Positions 45,717-55,042 of a DNA stretch of 59,868 bases are shown here, one piece after another. Within the stretch, counting starts at the first letter, position 1, and every line of letters begins with the position of its first letter. Source of the stretch: Defluviitaleaceae bacterium (GTDB lineage Bacteria > Bacillota > Clostridia > Lachnospirales > UBA5962). Below the pieces are notes generated by a model. It ran no database searches. It was not told the DNA's origin and saw only the letters and a list, made by a program, of their open reading frames with translations. Both the position numbers and the translations under genes were made by a program. The stretch is taken from the NCBI GenBank assembly GCA_009787355.1, contig WRGD01000149.1, forward strand, positions 1-59,868, in the 5' to 3' direction.

Positions 45717-46490
45717 TTACCTATTCTTCAAAACATAATACAAATTTCTACGCAAATTTGTATACTGTGTATCCAAACTACAATCAATATTACCCAGTGG
45801 AGTTTCTATTATACAATCAGTCTTTTTTAACGTAACATCTTTAGAAAATGTTACATCTGCTCTATTTTCTAAACTAGAAAGCACAGCATCTTTGTCTATA
45901 TTATCATAATCTTCTTCAGAAATGTGAACAGTTATATTGTCTACATAACCTGTTTTATTTATTGCATTTTTTACAATTATAGACATAACATTTTTATTTA
46001 TATCTTTTTCAATTCCTATTAAACTATCAAGAGTAGACACTATCATATCTATTATTTCAGGCTCTACTCCTTTTATTAATTCCTCTTTATATATATGTGC
46101 CTCTTTTTTTATATTTTCGGCATCTAATACTATTACTTCAGCTTCTGATTTAGCACTCTCAATGCCTTCATTGTATCCTTTGTTTCTTGCTGATTCTTCT
46201 ATTTCTCCAACTTTCGCATTTGCTTCTTCTATTGCTGTATCTATTATTTTTTTTGCTCTTTCGTTGGCATTTACAAGTACCAGTTTAGCGTCTTCAAGTG
46301 CTTTGTTCTGTGCATCTTCTATTATTTGATTTGCTTTTTGCTTTATTTCTTCAAGATTTATTATTGGTTCTTCATATACTTCTTTTACTTGTTCTTCATC
46401 TTCCACAGGAAAAGTTTCAATTGTGTTATCTACAGTAAAAACATTATTTTCATCTATATAGGTGTTCCAAGATTTTATAATTCTAGACAG
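45717..46490 (-). CDS. fliH: Flagellar assembly protein FliH
   Basis: FliH controls FliI. The N-terminal part is acidic and unstructured, followed by a long coiled-coil rich in Ala/Glu/Lys (about 50-140) and a C-terminal FliH domain (about 145-255). A perfect GGAGGTGA is placed eight bases ahead of a CTG at 46490, giving the start LSRIIKSWN, which reads like the usual clostridial FliH start MSxIIKS. The only other starts are a TTG (46505) and a GTG that overlap the ribosome binding site. Length about 257. Confidence 0.85.
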   Translation of the reverse strand: MSRIIKSWNTYIDENNVFTVDNTIETFPVEDEEQVKEVYEEPIINLEEIKQKANQIIEDAQNKALEDAKLVLVNANERAKKIIDTAIEEANAKVGEIEESARNKGYNEGIESAKSEAEVIVLDAENIKKEAHIYKEELIKGVEPEIIDMIVSTLDSLIGIEKDINKNVMSIIVKNAINKTGYVDNITVHISEEDYDNIDKDAVLSSLENRADVTFSKDVTLKKTDCIIETPLGNIDCSLDTQYTNLRRNLYYVLKNR

Positions 46491-46557
46491 TTCTATCACC
46501 TCCAAATAATTAAGTACAAAAAAACAAGATAAGCCGACAAATACTCATCAAATTAAC

Positions 46558-46591
46558 AAAACAAAACGAAGTATTATCTTCGTTTTGTTTT
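46558..46591 (-). terminator. Perfect 14-bp hairpin between fliG and fliH
   Basis: Arms 46558-46571 and 46578-46591 (core ACAAAACGAAG) pair without mismatch around a 6-nt loop. In the operon direction it continues into a U-rich run, so it should act as a partial terminator or as an RNA-processing end after fliG. Confidence 0.65.
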
Positions 46592-46607
46592 GTGGTTTTC
46601 AGAGTGT

Positions 46608-47624
46608 TTATATAACTACATCATCTCCGCCACCACGAGAAATAATAATTTCGCCTTGCTCTTGTAGCCTACGTATTATAGCAACTATACGTTGTTGTGC
46701 ATCTTCTACATCGGAACGTCTTACTGGTCCCATAAATTCCATATCTTCTCTTATCATTGCACCTAATCTACTAGATACATTGCTAAGTATAAGATTTTGT
46801 AATTCTTGGCTTGCCCCTTTAAGTGCAATTGCAAGTTCTTTATTTTCAATGTCTTCACGCATAATTTTTTGAATATCTTTAGAACCAAGAGAAAGAATGT
46901 CTTCAAATACGAACATTTTCTTACGAATGTCATCAGATAATTCGTAATCTTCTGTTTCCAATGTTTCTAATATATTTTTTTCTGTATTTCTATCTACAGC
47001 TGTTAAAATATCTACAACTGCATCTAATCCACCAACAACCATTTGACCTTCTACCATTAGACTAGATAGTTTTTTCTCAAGTGCTCTTTCCACTTCTTTT
47101 ACTATCTCTGGAGATGTTCTATTCATTTTTGCTATACGCTTTGCAACATCTGCTTGTTTTTCTGCTGGTAAATCTGAAAGTATTTGAGCAGATTGTTGCG
47201 GTTTTAAATAAGATAAAATAAGAGCAATAGTTTGTGGATGTTCGTGCTGTATAAAGTTTAATATTTGATACGCCTCTGCTTTTCGTATAAAATCGAAAGG
47301 ACGAACTTGTAAAGAGCTTGTCATTTTTGATATTATATCGAATGCTTTTTCTTCTCCCAAAGCTTTTTCTAAAATTTGTTTTGCATATCCTATACCACCC
47401 TCTGCAATATAATCTTGTGCTAAACAAACTTGATAAAACTCTTCCAAAACAGCATTTTTCATTTCTGGTAAAACGGCCATTGTATTAGAAATTTCTAAAG
47501 TAACGCTCTCTATTTCCTCTTCTTTAAAATGCTTAAAAATTTCGGAAGATTTTTCAGGACCGAGAGTTATTAATAATATAGCTGCTTTTTCTTTGCCTGT
47601 TAACTCTTCTATCGATGTTTTCAT
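46608..47624 (-). CDS. fliG: Flagellar motor switch protein FliG
   Basis: FliG joins the MS ring to the C ring and contacts MotA. The N, middle and C domains are intact, with the EHPQTIALILSYLKPQQSAQ block (about 122-141) and the C-terminal torque helix region with LGAMIREDMEFMGPVRRSDV. Length 338 is normal. GGGAG precedes the ATG, one base after fliF. Confidence 0.96.
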   Translation of the reverse strand: MKTSIEELTGKEKAAILLITLGPEKSSEIFKHFKEEEIESVTLEISNTMAVLPEMKNAVLEEFYQVCLAQDYIAEGGIGYAKQILEKALGEEKAFDIISKMTSSLQVRPFDFIRKAEAYQILNFIQHEHPQTIALILSYLKPQQSAQILSDLPAEKQADVAKRIAKMNRTSPEIVKEVERALEKKLSSLMVEGQMVVGGLDAVVDILTAVDRNTEKNILETLETEDYELSDDIRKKMFVFEDILSLGSKDIQKIMREDIENKELAIALKGASQELQNLILSNVSSRLGAMIREDMEFMGPVRRSDVEDAQQRIVAIIRRLQEQGEIIISRGGGDDVVI

Positions 47625-47625
47625 A

Positions 47626-49284
47626 TTACTCCCAACCTTCGCTCATCCAGTTTCTTAGTAACTGTGCAACTGCTTCTGGTTTTTCATTAACAAATTTATC
47701 TATTTGTACTTTCACTTCAGAATCTATAGAATAAGCTATTTCTTGAAGTGTTTCTCTATTTTCAAATTGTATTTCTTCTATTTTTGTACTTACAAGTAAA
47801 TCTTCTACAGAAAGTTCTGGCTCTATTTCTAAAACTGCTGTTTCTTCTATTTTATCACGTTTCATCAAAGCATATACAATCATAGCAATAAAAGCTGCTA
47901 AAATACCAGCCAAAACTAGTGTTTGCCAATTTATAGGTGTAGGCATAGATGGAACAAAAACAAAGTCCGAGAAAATCATAAAACTTACATTTTCTACAGG
48001 AATACCCGTTGCATTTGATATTGCAATTAACCATTCCTCACCAGCCTCTATAGGGGCAGGAGATTGATTTGCAGATACTAATGCCTCCCATGTCATACCT
48101 TCTTCAAAAGCTAAGTCTTCAGCTACAACACCATTGTTAAAATTGTCTTGTTCTACTAGTATTGTTCTTGTAGAAATTACAGATATATTACTTTCTGCAA
48201 AGTTTAATGTTCCTGCTGGATTTATTGTTACAGTTTCTTGATGATTAAAAAGGAAATTTTGATTTACTTCTTCTCTTGAAGCAGAAACATCACCTGTCAT
48301 ACCCATGCCAAAAACACCAAAACCTGCATTTGGAGCCGCTCCAGCTTCTGGCAATACAGGAGCTGTACCTTCTGCTTCTTCACTTAAATTATAATTATTT
48401 TGTACAAATCCTTGCCCTGTACCTGCTGGATCTGCGTATTCTCTTGATACTATCGTTTGTTCGCTCATGTCTACAACAACATTTGCATTTACTCGTACAT
48501 GGTCAAATACTCCAGACAAAAGGCTCATAACGCCATGTTCCATTCTTGCACGTTGCTGAAGAGAAATATCTTGTTCGCTACTATTTTGAGCAAAACGGTC
48601 GTTTCCTGTAAGTGTACCGTTAAAAATGTTTCTTAAATGTTGGTCTGTAATAACAACATTATCTATAGTTAAACCTTCTACAGCATTTGCAACTGTAGAT
48701 GCAAGTGTTAAAGCAGATGATTGATCAAATTGTGTAGATGTAGTAAGAACTACAGAAGCTCTAGACTGAGAAATTCCTAAAAACTGTCCTCTTCTATCTG
48801 AGATATGTAAGGTAACATTTGCATCTTCTATACCATTTATCTGTCTTAATGCCGCTGCAATATCACTCTCTTGAGACCTTCTAAACATTTCTGTTCTAGA
48901 ATCTTCAGAAGTACCCATACCAATTTGCTCTAAAGCATCAGGAAAAGAAAAATCTGTATTATTTATAAAAACATCAGAATTACCACGAATCTCAACAGCA
49001 GCTTGATTATAATCTTGTCTTCTTACTTCTATTACACGACCACCTTGCACTAATCTATTTCTTATTCCACGTTCGTTTAAAATTTCTTGTATAGCAGAAG
49101 ATTGACTAAACTCTAAATTTCTGTGTAATACAACCCAATCTGGTCTAACAGTTAAAAATATAACAAATCCAAGTGCCAACAAAACAGCAGAAGAAGCAAA
49201 AATCAAACGTCTTTTTTGAACAGAACCTAAATTTTTCCATTTCGTAGTAGTTGTATTGTAAAAGTTTAATATTCTATCTTTCAT
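47626..49284 (-). CDS. fliF: Flagellar MS-ring protein FliF
   Basis: FliF builds the MS ring. TM helices lie near the two ends (about 25-44 and 445-465). The ring-building motifs VTLHISDRRGQF and VNANVVVDMS are in the periplasmic part. The C-terminal 60 residues bind FliG. Length about 552 is normal. I use the ATG at 49284, eight bases after AGGAGG; a TTG two codons earlier is too close to it. Confidence 0.96.
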   Translation of the reverse strand: MKDRILNFYNTTTTKWKNLGSVQKRRLIFASSAVLLALGFVIFLTVRPDWVVLHRNLEFSQSSAIQEILNERGIRNRLVQGGRVIEVRRQDYNQAAVEIRGNSDVFINNTDFSFPDALEQIGMGTSEDSRTEMFRRSQESDIAAALRQINGIEDANVTLHISDRRGQFLGISQSRASVVLTTSTQFDQSSALTLASTVANAVEGLTIDNVVITDQHLRNIFNGTLTGNDRFAQNSSEQDISLQQRARMEHGVMSLLSGVFDHVRVNANVVVDMSEQTIVSREYADPAGTGQGFVQNNYNLSEEAEGTAPVLPEAGAAPNAGFGVFGMGMTGDVSASREEVNQNFLFNHQETVTINPAGTLNFAESNISVISTRTILVEQDNFNNGVVAEDLAFEEGMTWEALVSANQSPAPIEAGEEWLIAISNATGIPVENVSFMIFSDFVFVPSMPTPINWQTLVLAGILAAFIAMIVYALMKRDKIEETAVLEIEPELSVEDLLVSTKIEEIQFENRETLQEIAYSIDSEVKVQIDKFVNEKPEAVAQLLRNWMSEGWE

Positions 49285-49348
49285 ACCCAAATCCTCCTGA
49301 TAAAAACTTAACTCTTAGTCAATTAATATTAATACTAATAAATACAAA

Positions 49349-49663
49349 TTATATCTGCATATTCATTATTTGTCTATATGCATCCAAAATACGGCTTGTA
49401 AGCTGTGTTGTAAATGTAACAGCTGTATGAGCTCTCTGTTCTGCAAGCATAACTGCTAATAAATCGTCTGTTCTACCCGTTGCGTAATCTATTTGCAAAT
49501 TACTTGCTTCATTCTCAAGTACACTCGCCTCATCGAACATACGTATAGCAGAATCTAAAATATTAGAAAAACTAGAGTTTGTCTCTACTATCTGGTTATT
49601 TGTGTTAAGTATATTATTTAGAACTGGTGAAGCCAAGCCTAAGTTTATACGCTCTATATTCAT
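49349..49663 (-). CDS. fliE: Flagellar hook-basal body protein FliE
   Basis: FliE connects the MS ring and rod. The 104 residues are mainly helical, with the family ending DDLLAVMLAEQRAHTAVTFT, then RILDAYRQIMNMQI. Length is normal. AAGAGG precedes the ATG. It sits in the standard flgB-flgC-fliE-fliF order. Confidence 0.95.
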   Translation of the reverse strand: MNIERINLGLASPVLNNILNTNNQIVETNSSFSNILDSAIRMFDEASVLENEASNLQIDYATGRTDDLLAVMLAEQRAHTAVTFTTQLTSRILDAYRQIMNMQI

Positions 49664-49713
49664 TTTTACCTCTTAATATAATGATGATATTTTTTTTACC
49701 AATTTAAAATATA

Positions 49714-50241
49714 CTATAATGATTGACCAATTTCAAGTGTTCTTGAAATCATAGCTCTTGTAGTGGATAATGCTGTCATATTTGCCTCATAAGACCTACT
49801 AGCACTCATCATATTTACCATTTCGTAAACTATGTTTACATTTGGCATTTCTACATATCCCTCTTCATTTGCATGTGGATGAGATGGGTCGTATACAAGT
49901 GGTCCCGGTGTTTCATCTTCTCTTATTTGTGCTACTCTTACACCACCTGTATTCTCGTGTGAATTAATTACCTCATTATTTCTTGTTACATGAGATGGTA
50001 TCCTATCCGAACCATTAGTACCTTGTGTTAATCTGTTTATCTCTAGTGCATTATCTAAAAAATTACCAAAATTTTGGCTATCTGGTACAGATTGAAGCAC
50101 TACAGATTTACGCCTATACGGACCACCCTCGGCTGTTCTTGTAGTTGTTGCATTTGCAATATTTTGCGATATTACATCCATACGTAAACGTTGTGCAGTT
50201 AGTCCAGATGCATTTACATTCATAGATGCAAAAAATGACAT
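49714..50241 (-). CDS. flgC: Flagellar basal-body rod protein FlgC
   Basis: FlgC is a proximal rod subunit. The N-terminal rod motif MNVNASGLTAQRLRMDVISQ and NIANATTTRT (about 7-36) and the C-terminal helix VNMMSASRSYEANMTALSTT are typical. A short insert (about 70-95, polar) makes it 175 residues, longer than the usual 140-150. AAAGGAG precedes the ATG. Confidence 0.95.
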   Translation of the reverse strand: MSFFASMNVNASGLTAQRLRMDVISQNIANATTTRTAEGGPYRRKSVVLQSVPDSQNFGNFLDNALEINRLTQGTNGSDRIPSHVTRNNEVINSHENTGGVRVAQIREDETPGPLVYDPSHPHANEEGYVEMPNVNIVYEMVNMMSASRSYEANMTALSTTRAMISRTLEIGQSL

Positions 50242-50285
50242 AATTAAACTCCTTTATATTAAAATTTACTACATAAAATTAAAAC

Positions 50286-50669
50286 CTAAATATTACTATT
50301 AAGAACAACATTTATACGTCTATAGTTATTCATAAGACTCATAGACATAACTTCGTATCTTGCAGAGTTCTGGTACAGAGCAACCATTTCCATTTCTATA
50401 TCTACGTTATTGCCATCATTTCTGTGCATTGTGTTTTCGGCAGATATATGTACAACAGGTGATACATTTTTAAGATTTACCCGTCTATTCTCTTCTCTCG
50501 CACTAGTTAGCTCTGTCTCTAAAATATTTTCAAATTCTACAAGGCTACGTCTAAAACCAACTACATCTACATTTGCTATATTGTGGCTTATTACAGTGTT
50601 ACGCAACTGACTAGCCTTTAGAGATTGCCCTAGTATTTCATTATTCAAAAATATATTATTTAAAACCAT
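50286..50669 (-). CDS. flgB: Flagellar basal-body rod protein FlgB
   Basis: FlgB is the first rod subunit and the first gene of the operon. It carries SLKASQLRNTVISHNIANVD (about 15-34), the rod N-terminal motif, and a C-terminal helix with VALYQNSARYEVMSMSL. Length 127 is normal. AAGAGG precedes the ATG. About 330 nt of upstream DNA with direct repeats and a large palindrome separate it from the next gene. Confidence 0.95.
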   Translation of the reverse strand: MVLNNIFLNNEILGQSLKASQLRNTVISHNIANVDVVGFRRSLVEFENILETELTSAREENRRVNLKNVSPVVHISAENTMHRNDGNNVDIEMEMVALYQNSARYEVMSMSLMNNYRRINVVLNSNI

Positions 50670-50900
50670 ATTAAACCTCTTTAAAAATCAATAACAAATT
50701 TATAAATAAATCGCTTATAAATAATAACAAATTTATAAATAATAATCAATTAAAATTTTTGTTTAGACCAAATTTTTTATAACATAAAAATAAGACGCAT
50801 TAACCATTCTTTTATACAATATATATCGTGATTAAACAAATTATAATAAGTATTTTTTTTATGAAAAAAGGTAAAATTTTAGTGAAAAATAGGAGGGATG
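50670..50900 (-). promoter_or_regulatory. Promoter region of the flagellar operon
   Basis: On the minus strand a perfect TATAAT (50845-50840) has a weak TTTTCA (50867-50862) 16 bp upstream. A CACGATAT element (50830-50823) resembles the sigma-D -10 (GCCGATAT), but TAAA is not at the expected distance. Nearer the gene, a 19-bp sequence beginning ATAACAAATTT occurs twice (50691-50709 and 50724-50742), 33 bp apart, in the leader; it could bind a regulator. Confidence 0.4.
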
Positions 50901-50908
50901 AATGTAAT

Positions 50909-50986
50909 CTTACAACTTTAAAAATTTTAGATATTGTAAGCTATCGATTTAATGATTTACTTATCTAAAATTATCAAAGTTGTAAG
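50909..50986. repeat. Large two-part palindrome upstream of the flagellar operon
   Basis: The outer arms CTTACAACTTT/AAAGTTGTAAG (50909-50919 with 50976-50986) and the inner arms TTTTAGATA/TATCTAAAA (50925-50933 with 50962-50970) pair exactly. A further GTAAG/TTTAC pair lies inside. It lies between the stop of the pilin-like gene and the flgB promoter and probably terminates the former. Confidence 0.7.
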
Positions 50987-51000
50987 TAGTATCAAAGTTA

Positions 51001-51627
51001 TTACAGCAATTCATTTAATTTATAAATCCTTGCTAAAATCGGACTATTAAAATGTATAGAAAAAGTGTTTGTTAAATTATGACATATTGTTATATCAATA
51101 TTTAATATTACATATGCCTTTATAGAACTTGTGTGATTGGTATATTCATGCGTAGCTGTAGATATAATTTCAAACATAGAAGTTGTATTGTTGAAAAACG
51201 TATGTACTGTATATCTATAGTTACCATTTGTAAAATTTTGCATATTTGCAATATTTATATAATTTAAAGAAATATTTTTTATCAAATCTATATAAACTGA
51301 TTCTCTATAATATATTTCGTCTAAAATTTCAAAATAATAATAGTCATAAACAAAATAATTTCCTACATTTAATATTATATTTTCCATATTGTTTTGTATA
51401 TCTTTGTTTATAGAAAATATTGTATAGTCTATCCCCTCCATAGCTATAAAAGAAAGATTTGATATCTGCACATTTATAGCAGCTGTTGTGGCATTGTTTA
51501 TATTCACCCTTATAAGTAATATTGCCATACCAATAAGAGTCATTATTAAAAAAGCTGTGTATATATAAATACTACCTTTATTTGATTTTGTAATTCTTAT
51601 ATCGCAATAATTTTTACTATTATTCAT
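51001..51627 (-). CDS. Pilin-like membrane-anchored protein (PilX-type N-terminus)
   Basis: About 208 residues from the ATG at 51627, which follows AAGGTATCT. A short basic N-terminus (KSNKGSIYIYTAFLIMTLIG) and one TM helix, then a polar extracellular domain rich in Asn, Ile and Tyr, match the layout of PilX/minor-pilin-like proteins ('KGSALIxxLIxLxLLxLLG'). No clear prepilin peptidase Glu5 is visible. The frame is open 28 codons further upstream without a site. It is monocistronic and next to the flagellar operon by position only. Function unknown. Confidence 0.5.
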   Translation of the reverse strand: MNNSKNYCDIRITKSNKGSIYIYTAFLIMTLIGMAILLIRVNINNATTAAINVQISNLSFIAMEGIDYTIFSINKDIQNNMENIILNVGNYFVYDYYYFEILDEIYYRESVYIDLIKNISLNYINIANMQNFTNGNYRYTVHTFFNNTTSMFEIISTATHEYTNHTSSIKAYVILNIDITICHNLTNTFSIHFNSPILARIYKLNELL

Positions 51628-51801
51628 AGATACCTTTTTCCAAACTTGTAAATTATAAATTTTTAGAGATTTGTAAAAAAAATTAAATTCAAAAAAATAT
51701 TTTGTTTTCAATGTACTTATTCAACATAATTATTAAATCATCTTAGTACAATGAAAACAATTAATATTTTTAAAAATTTTAAATAAAACATTAAAAACCT
51801 A

Positions 51802-52416
51802 CTATAAGCTAATATATGGATTATGGAGTTTCTCATATCCTATTGTTGTTGATTTTCCATGTCCACTATACACCAATGTTTCATCTGGCAATTTTGTGAG
51901 TTTTGCTAAACTTTTTATTATATTATTATGGTCGCTTGTCGGTAAATCTGTTCTCCCTATGCTTTCTTTAAAAAGTGTATCACCAGAAAATAACAAATTA
52001 TTTACTTTGTCGTATAAACACATACTACCTGCTGTATGACCTGGTGTGTGTATTACTTCAAACTCCACAAAAGGTAATTTTATAAAATCACCTGTTTTTA
52101 TAAAAATATCTGCTTTTGCAATTATTGGAACTTTGCTAGAAAAAGACATATTTAAATTTGGATTTTCCAGTAAATCTTTTTCAGATACATGGGCATATAC
52201 ACTTACATTTGTAAGAGCTACAACATCTTTTAATGAATATATGTGGTCAAAATGACCATGTGTTAATATTATAGCATGTATTTTAAAGTCTACGATATGT
52301 TTTAGTATTTGTTCTTTAGAAAGTCCTGCATCTATCAAAACGGCATCCATATTGTCGTTATGGTATATATAAGTATTTTGACTATACTCATTGATATTGA
52401 ATGTTACTATTTTCAT
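51802..52416 (-). CDS. MBL-fold hydrolase (glyoxalase II-like)
   Basis: A metallo-beta-lactamase-fold enzyme of 204 residues. The metal motif THGHFDH lies at about 52-58, the third ligand in HTPGHTAGSMCLY, the bridging Asp in LLFSGDTLF, and the last His in VYSGHGKST. This is the short hydroxyacylglutathione-hydrolase-like form common next to relA in Clostridia; its substrate is not known. AGAGG precedes the ATG, 3 nt after relA, so the two are co-transcribed. Confidence 0.88.
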   Translation of the reverse strand: MKIVTFNINEYSQNTYIYHNDNMDAVLIDAGLSKEQILKHIVDFKIHAIILTHGHFDHIYSLKDVVALTNVSVYAHVSEKDLLENPNLNMSFSSKVPIIAKADIFIKTGDFIKLPFVEFEVIHTPGHTAGSMCLYDKVNNLLFSGDTLFKESIGRTDLPTSDHNNIIKSLAKLTKLPDETLVYSGHGKSTTIGYEKLHNPYISL

Positions 52417-52419
52417 TTT

Positions 52420-54723
52420 TTACCTCTTAATATTCTGTACTTCTTTAACATTTAAAATACGGTCGCAAAGTTTATCTAATTGTTCTTTAGATTCCACATC
52501 TAATATACAAATAATATATGCAGTTTGCCCATCTGCTTTTATATTTAAATTCTTTATATTTATCCTGTTTTCTGAAATAATACTACTTATAGTAACTAAG
52601 ACACCAGCTCTATCTTCTGCTTCTATGCTAAGTTCTGCACTATATTTTGCATGGTTATTTTTGCTTGTATTCCAAAAAACGCTTTTTATTAGCCTTGGCT
52701 TTTCATTATCTGGCATTGATATAATGTTTTTACAATCTGTACGATGAACACTAACACCTCTACCACGGGTAATAAAACCTACTATATCGTCTCCAGGTAA
52801 TGGACTACAACATTTAGAAAACCTAACGTCTATATCTCCAAGACCCTCTACTATTACACCTGTATCGTTTGTTTTTTTAGTTTTTGATTTTTGTACATTC
52901 GTTGTATTTATAATAGATGATATATCTAAATTTGCATCTGATATATTTAGGTTGTCCAGTTTTTGTTTTCGCTCTTTATCTTCTCTTCTTTCTTTTTCTG
53001 CTAGTAGACGTTTTATTACTTGTACTTCGCTTATAACTTTACGACCTATAGCTGCCAAAAACAAATCCCAAGCTGTATAATTATATCTGCTTAAAATCAT
53101 TTCTTTTGTAGTTTCATTCAAAAGCTCACTCAAATCTTGTTTTAATCTTTTTGCTTCTATTTCAAGCATTTCACGACCAACAGCCTCATATTCTTCTTTT
53201 GTATTTATTTTAAGAGCTGCTCTTATACGGCTTCTCGCTTGACTTGTTTTTACAAAATTTAACCATTCTTCTTTTGGGCCTGTAGAATTTCTACTTGTTA
53301 AAATTTCTACTCTGTCTCCAATAGAAAGTTTATAATCTATAGGAACAATAACAGAATTAACTTTTGCACCTACAAGTGTATTGCCAACAACAGAGTGTAT
53401 TGCATAAGCAAAGTCTATAGGAGTAGAATCTGCTTTTAGTTCTATTACATCGCCTGTTGGAGTGTAGCAGTATATATTACTTTTATAAACATCTAGTTCA
53501 GTTTTTAACTCTTCTAAATATTCTTCGTCGTTGTATTGATTACTTTTCGATAGCTCTGCTTGTAATTCCAAAATTTGTTTCAGAGAATTACCTATTATAC
53601 TTATTTTTGCATCATCGCTATTTCTATCTACTATAGAGTTTGGTTTTTCTTTGTATTTCCAATGTGCTGCTATACCATATTCGGCTATTTCATGCATATC
53701 GGATGTTCTTATTTGTATTTCGAATGGTTCTCCATTTTTCCCTATTATAGTTGTGTGTAAAGATTTATAACCGTTACTTTTTGGAACGGATATATAATCC
53801 TTAAACCTATCTGGTAATGGATGATAATTTTCATGTATAACACCCAAAATACCGTAACACTGCATATCTGTATCCACTATTATACGTAATGCAAAGAGGT
53901 CATAAATTTGCTCGAGAGACATATTTTTTGTTTTCATTTTTTTATAAATACTAAAAAAATGTTTTGGCCTGCCCTGTATATCAAAATTGCAATTATAAAC
54001 TTGCATGAAACTAGAATTAGATATTTTTAATTTTAATTCCTCTATCATATCATTTATAAGATTTTGACGTTCTGTTTGTTTTGTTTTTATTTTAGAAGCT
54101 AAGTTGTAATAAGACTCGGGTTCTAAATATCTAAGAGAAAGGTCTTCTAGTTCGTTTCTTATTTTAGAAATACCAAGTCTCCTTGCAAGAGGTGCATATA
54201 TGTCTAAAGTTTCTTGTGCTTTTTGCCTTTGTTTTTTTTCTGTCATATAATTTAGAGTACGCATATTGTGTAATCTATCTGCCATTTTTATAACTATTAC
54301 ACGTACATCTTCTGTCATTGCTAAAAACATTTTTCTATAATTTTCTGCTTGCAAATTTGGATTTTTTGTACCATCTTTTTTATATTCTATTTGTAAAAGT
54401 TTTGTAACACCATTTACAAGATTTGCAACAGATTTGCCGAAATGATTTTCTATATATTCATAGGTAAATGTTGTATCTTCTATTGTGTCGTGTAGTAAAC
54501 CCGCTACTATAGATTCTGTATCCATACCAAGTTCTAATAAAATAATAGCAACATGGATAGGATGTATGATATAATTTTCTCCCGATTTTCTAAACTGCTC
54601 TTTGTGAGCATTATGTGCCATGTCTAATGCTTTTTTTATTAAATCTGTATCTGAACTTAAACGACTATTTTGAATTTTTTGTATAAATATTTTGTAAACA
54701 TCTGATACATTTTGAACCTGCAT
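52420..54723 (-). CDS. relA: Bifunctional (p)ppGpp synthetase/hydrolase
   Basis: This Rel enzyme makes and degrades (p)ppGpp in the stringent response. The HD hydrolase domain (about 35-190) has LLHDTIEDT with the metal-binding HD near residue 74. The synthetase domain (about 220-370) has FALRIIVDTDMQCYGILG. TGS (about 400-460) and a C-terminal ACT domain (about 690-765) follow. Length 767 is slightly longer than Bacillus Rel. GAAGGAGGAG precedes the ATG. It is first in a two-gene operon with the MBL hydrolase. Confidence 0.96.
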   Translation of the reverse strand: MQVQNVSDVYKIFIQKIQNSRLSSDTDLIKKALDMAHNAHKEQFRKSGENYIIHPIHVAIILLELGMDTESIVAGLLHDTIEDTTFTYEYIENHFGKSVANLVNGVTKLLQIEYKKDGTKNPNLQAENYRKMFLAMTEDVRVIVIKMADRLHNMRTLNYMTEKKQRQKAQETLDIYAPLARRLGISKIRNELEDLSLRYLEPESYYNLASKIKTKQTERQNLINDMIEELKLKISNSSFMQVYNCNFDIQGRPKHFFSIYKKMKTKNMSLEQIYDLFALRIIVDTDMQCYGILGVIHENYHPLPDRFKDYISVPKSNGYKSLHTTIIGKNGEPFEIQIRTSDMHEIAEYGIAAHWKYKEKPNSIVDRNSDDAKISIIGNSLKQILELQAELSKSNQYNDEEYLEELKTELDVYKSNIYCYTPTGDVIELKADSTPIDFAYAIHSVVGNTLVGAKVNSVIVPIDYKLSIGDRVEILTSRNSTGPKEEWLNFVKTSQARSRIRAALKINTKEEYEAVGREMLEIEAKRLKQDLSELLNETTKEMILSRYNYTAWDLFLAAIGRKVISEVQVIKRLLAEKERREDKERKQKLDNLNISDANLDISSIINTTNVQKSKTKKTNDTGVIVEGLGDIDVRFSKCCSPLPGDDIVGFITRGRGVSVHRTDCKNIISMPDNEKPRLIKSVFWNTSKNNHAKYSAELSIEAEDRAGVLVTISSIISENRINIKNLNIKADGQTAYIICILDVESKEQLDKLCDRILNVKEVQNIKR

Positions 54724-54812
54724 AAAACTCCTCCTTCCTTCAAAAGTTCAATAAAAACTTTAGAAACACAATTTTAAATTTTAAAGTGTAACAACTTGGA
54801 TAATGAGCCACT

Positions 54813-54841
54813 ATTATAATAATTATATTGTATGTAGTCAA
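54813..54841 (-). promoter_or_regulatory. Sigma-A promoter of relA
   Basis: On the minus strand TTGACT (54841-54836) and TATAAT (54818-54813) are 17 bp apart, about 90 bp before the relA start. The rest of 54842-54968 is AT-rich and holds no gene I can see. Confidence 0.75.
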
Positions 54842-54968
54842 CTTTTGACAATATATTTTAGGATTTTTGATTTAAAATATTTTTACGAAAAATAAAATGT
54901 TAATTGTTAAATGTTTTATGATATAGTGATATAGTGATAAATAAAGATAAAAATAAAAAAATTAATCA

Positions 54969-55008
54969 AAAAAAACATCAAATCTTTCAAAAGATTTGAT
55001 GTTTTTTT
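54969..55008. terminator. Strong terminator of the peptide/ABC operon
   Basis: A perfect 18-bp stem (54969-54986 with 54991-55008, core AACATCAAATCTT) with a 4-nt loop and A/T runs on each side. It lies downstream of the right-hand minus-strand operon and insulates relA. Confidence 0.92.
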
Positions 55009-55042
55009 GATTTTACTTATGTTAAATAGACAATTTTTCTTT

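Noticed and set aside
50892-50922. Ribosome-binding-site-like AGGAGGG followed by a 7-codon ORF on the plus strand
   Set aside because: Too short, no promoter on that strand, and it runs into the palindrome.
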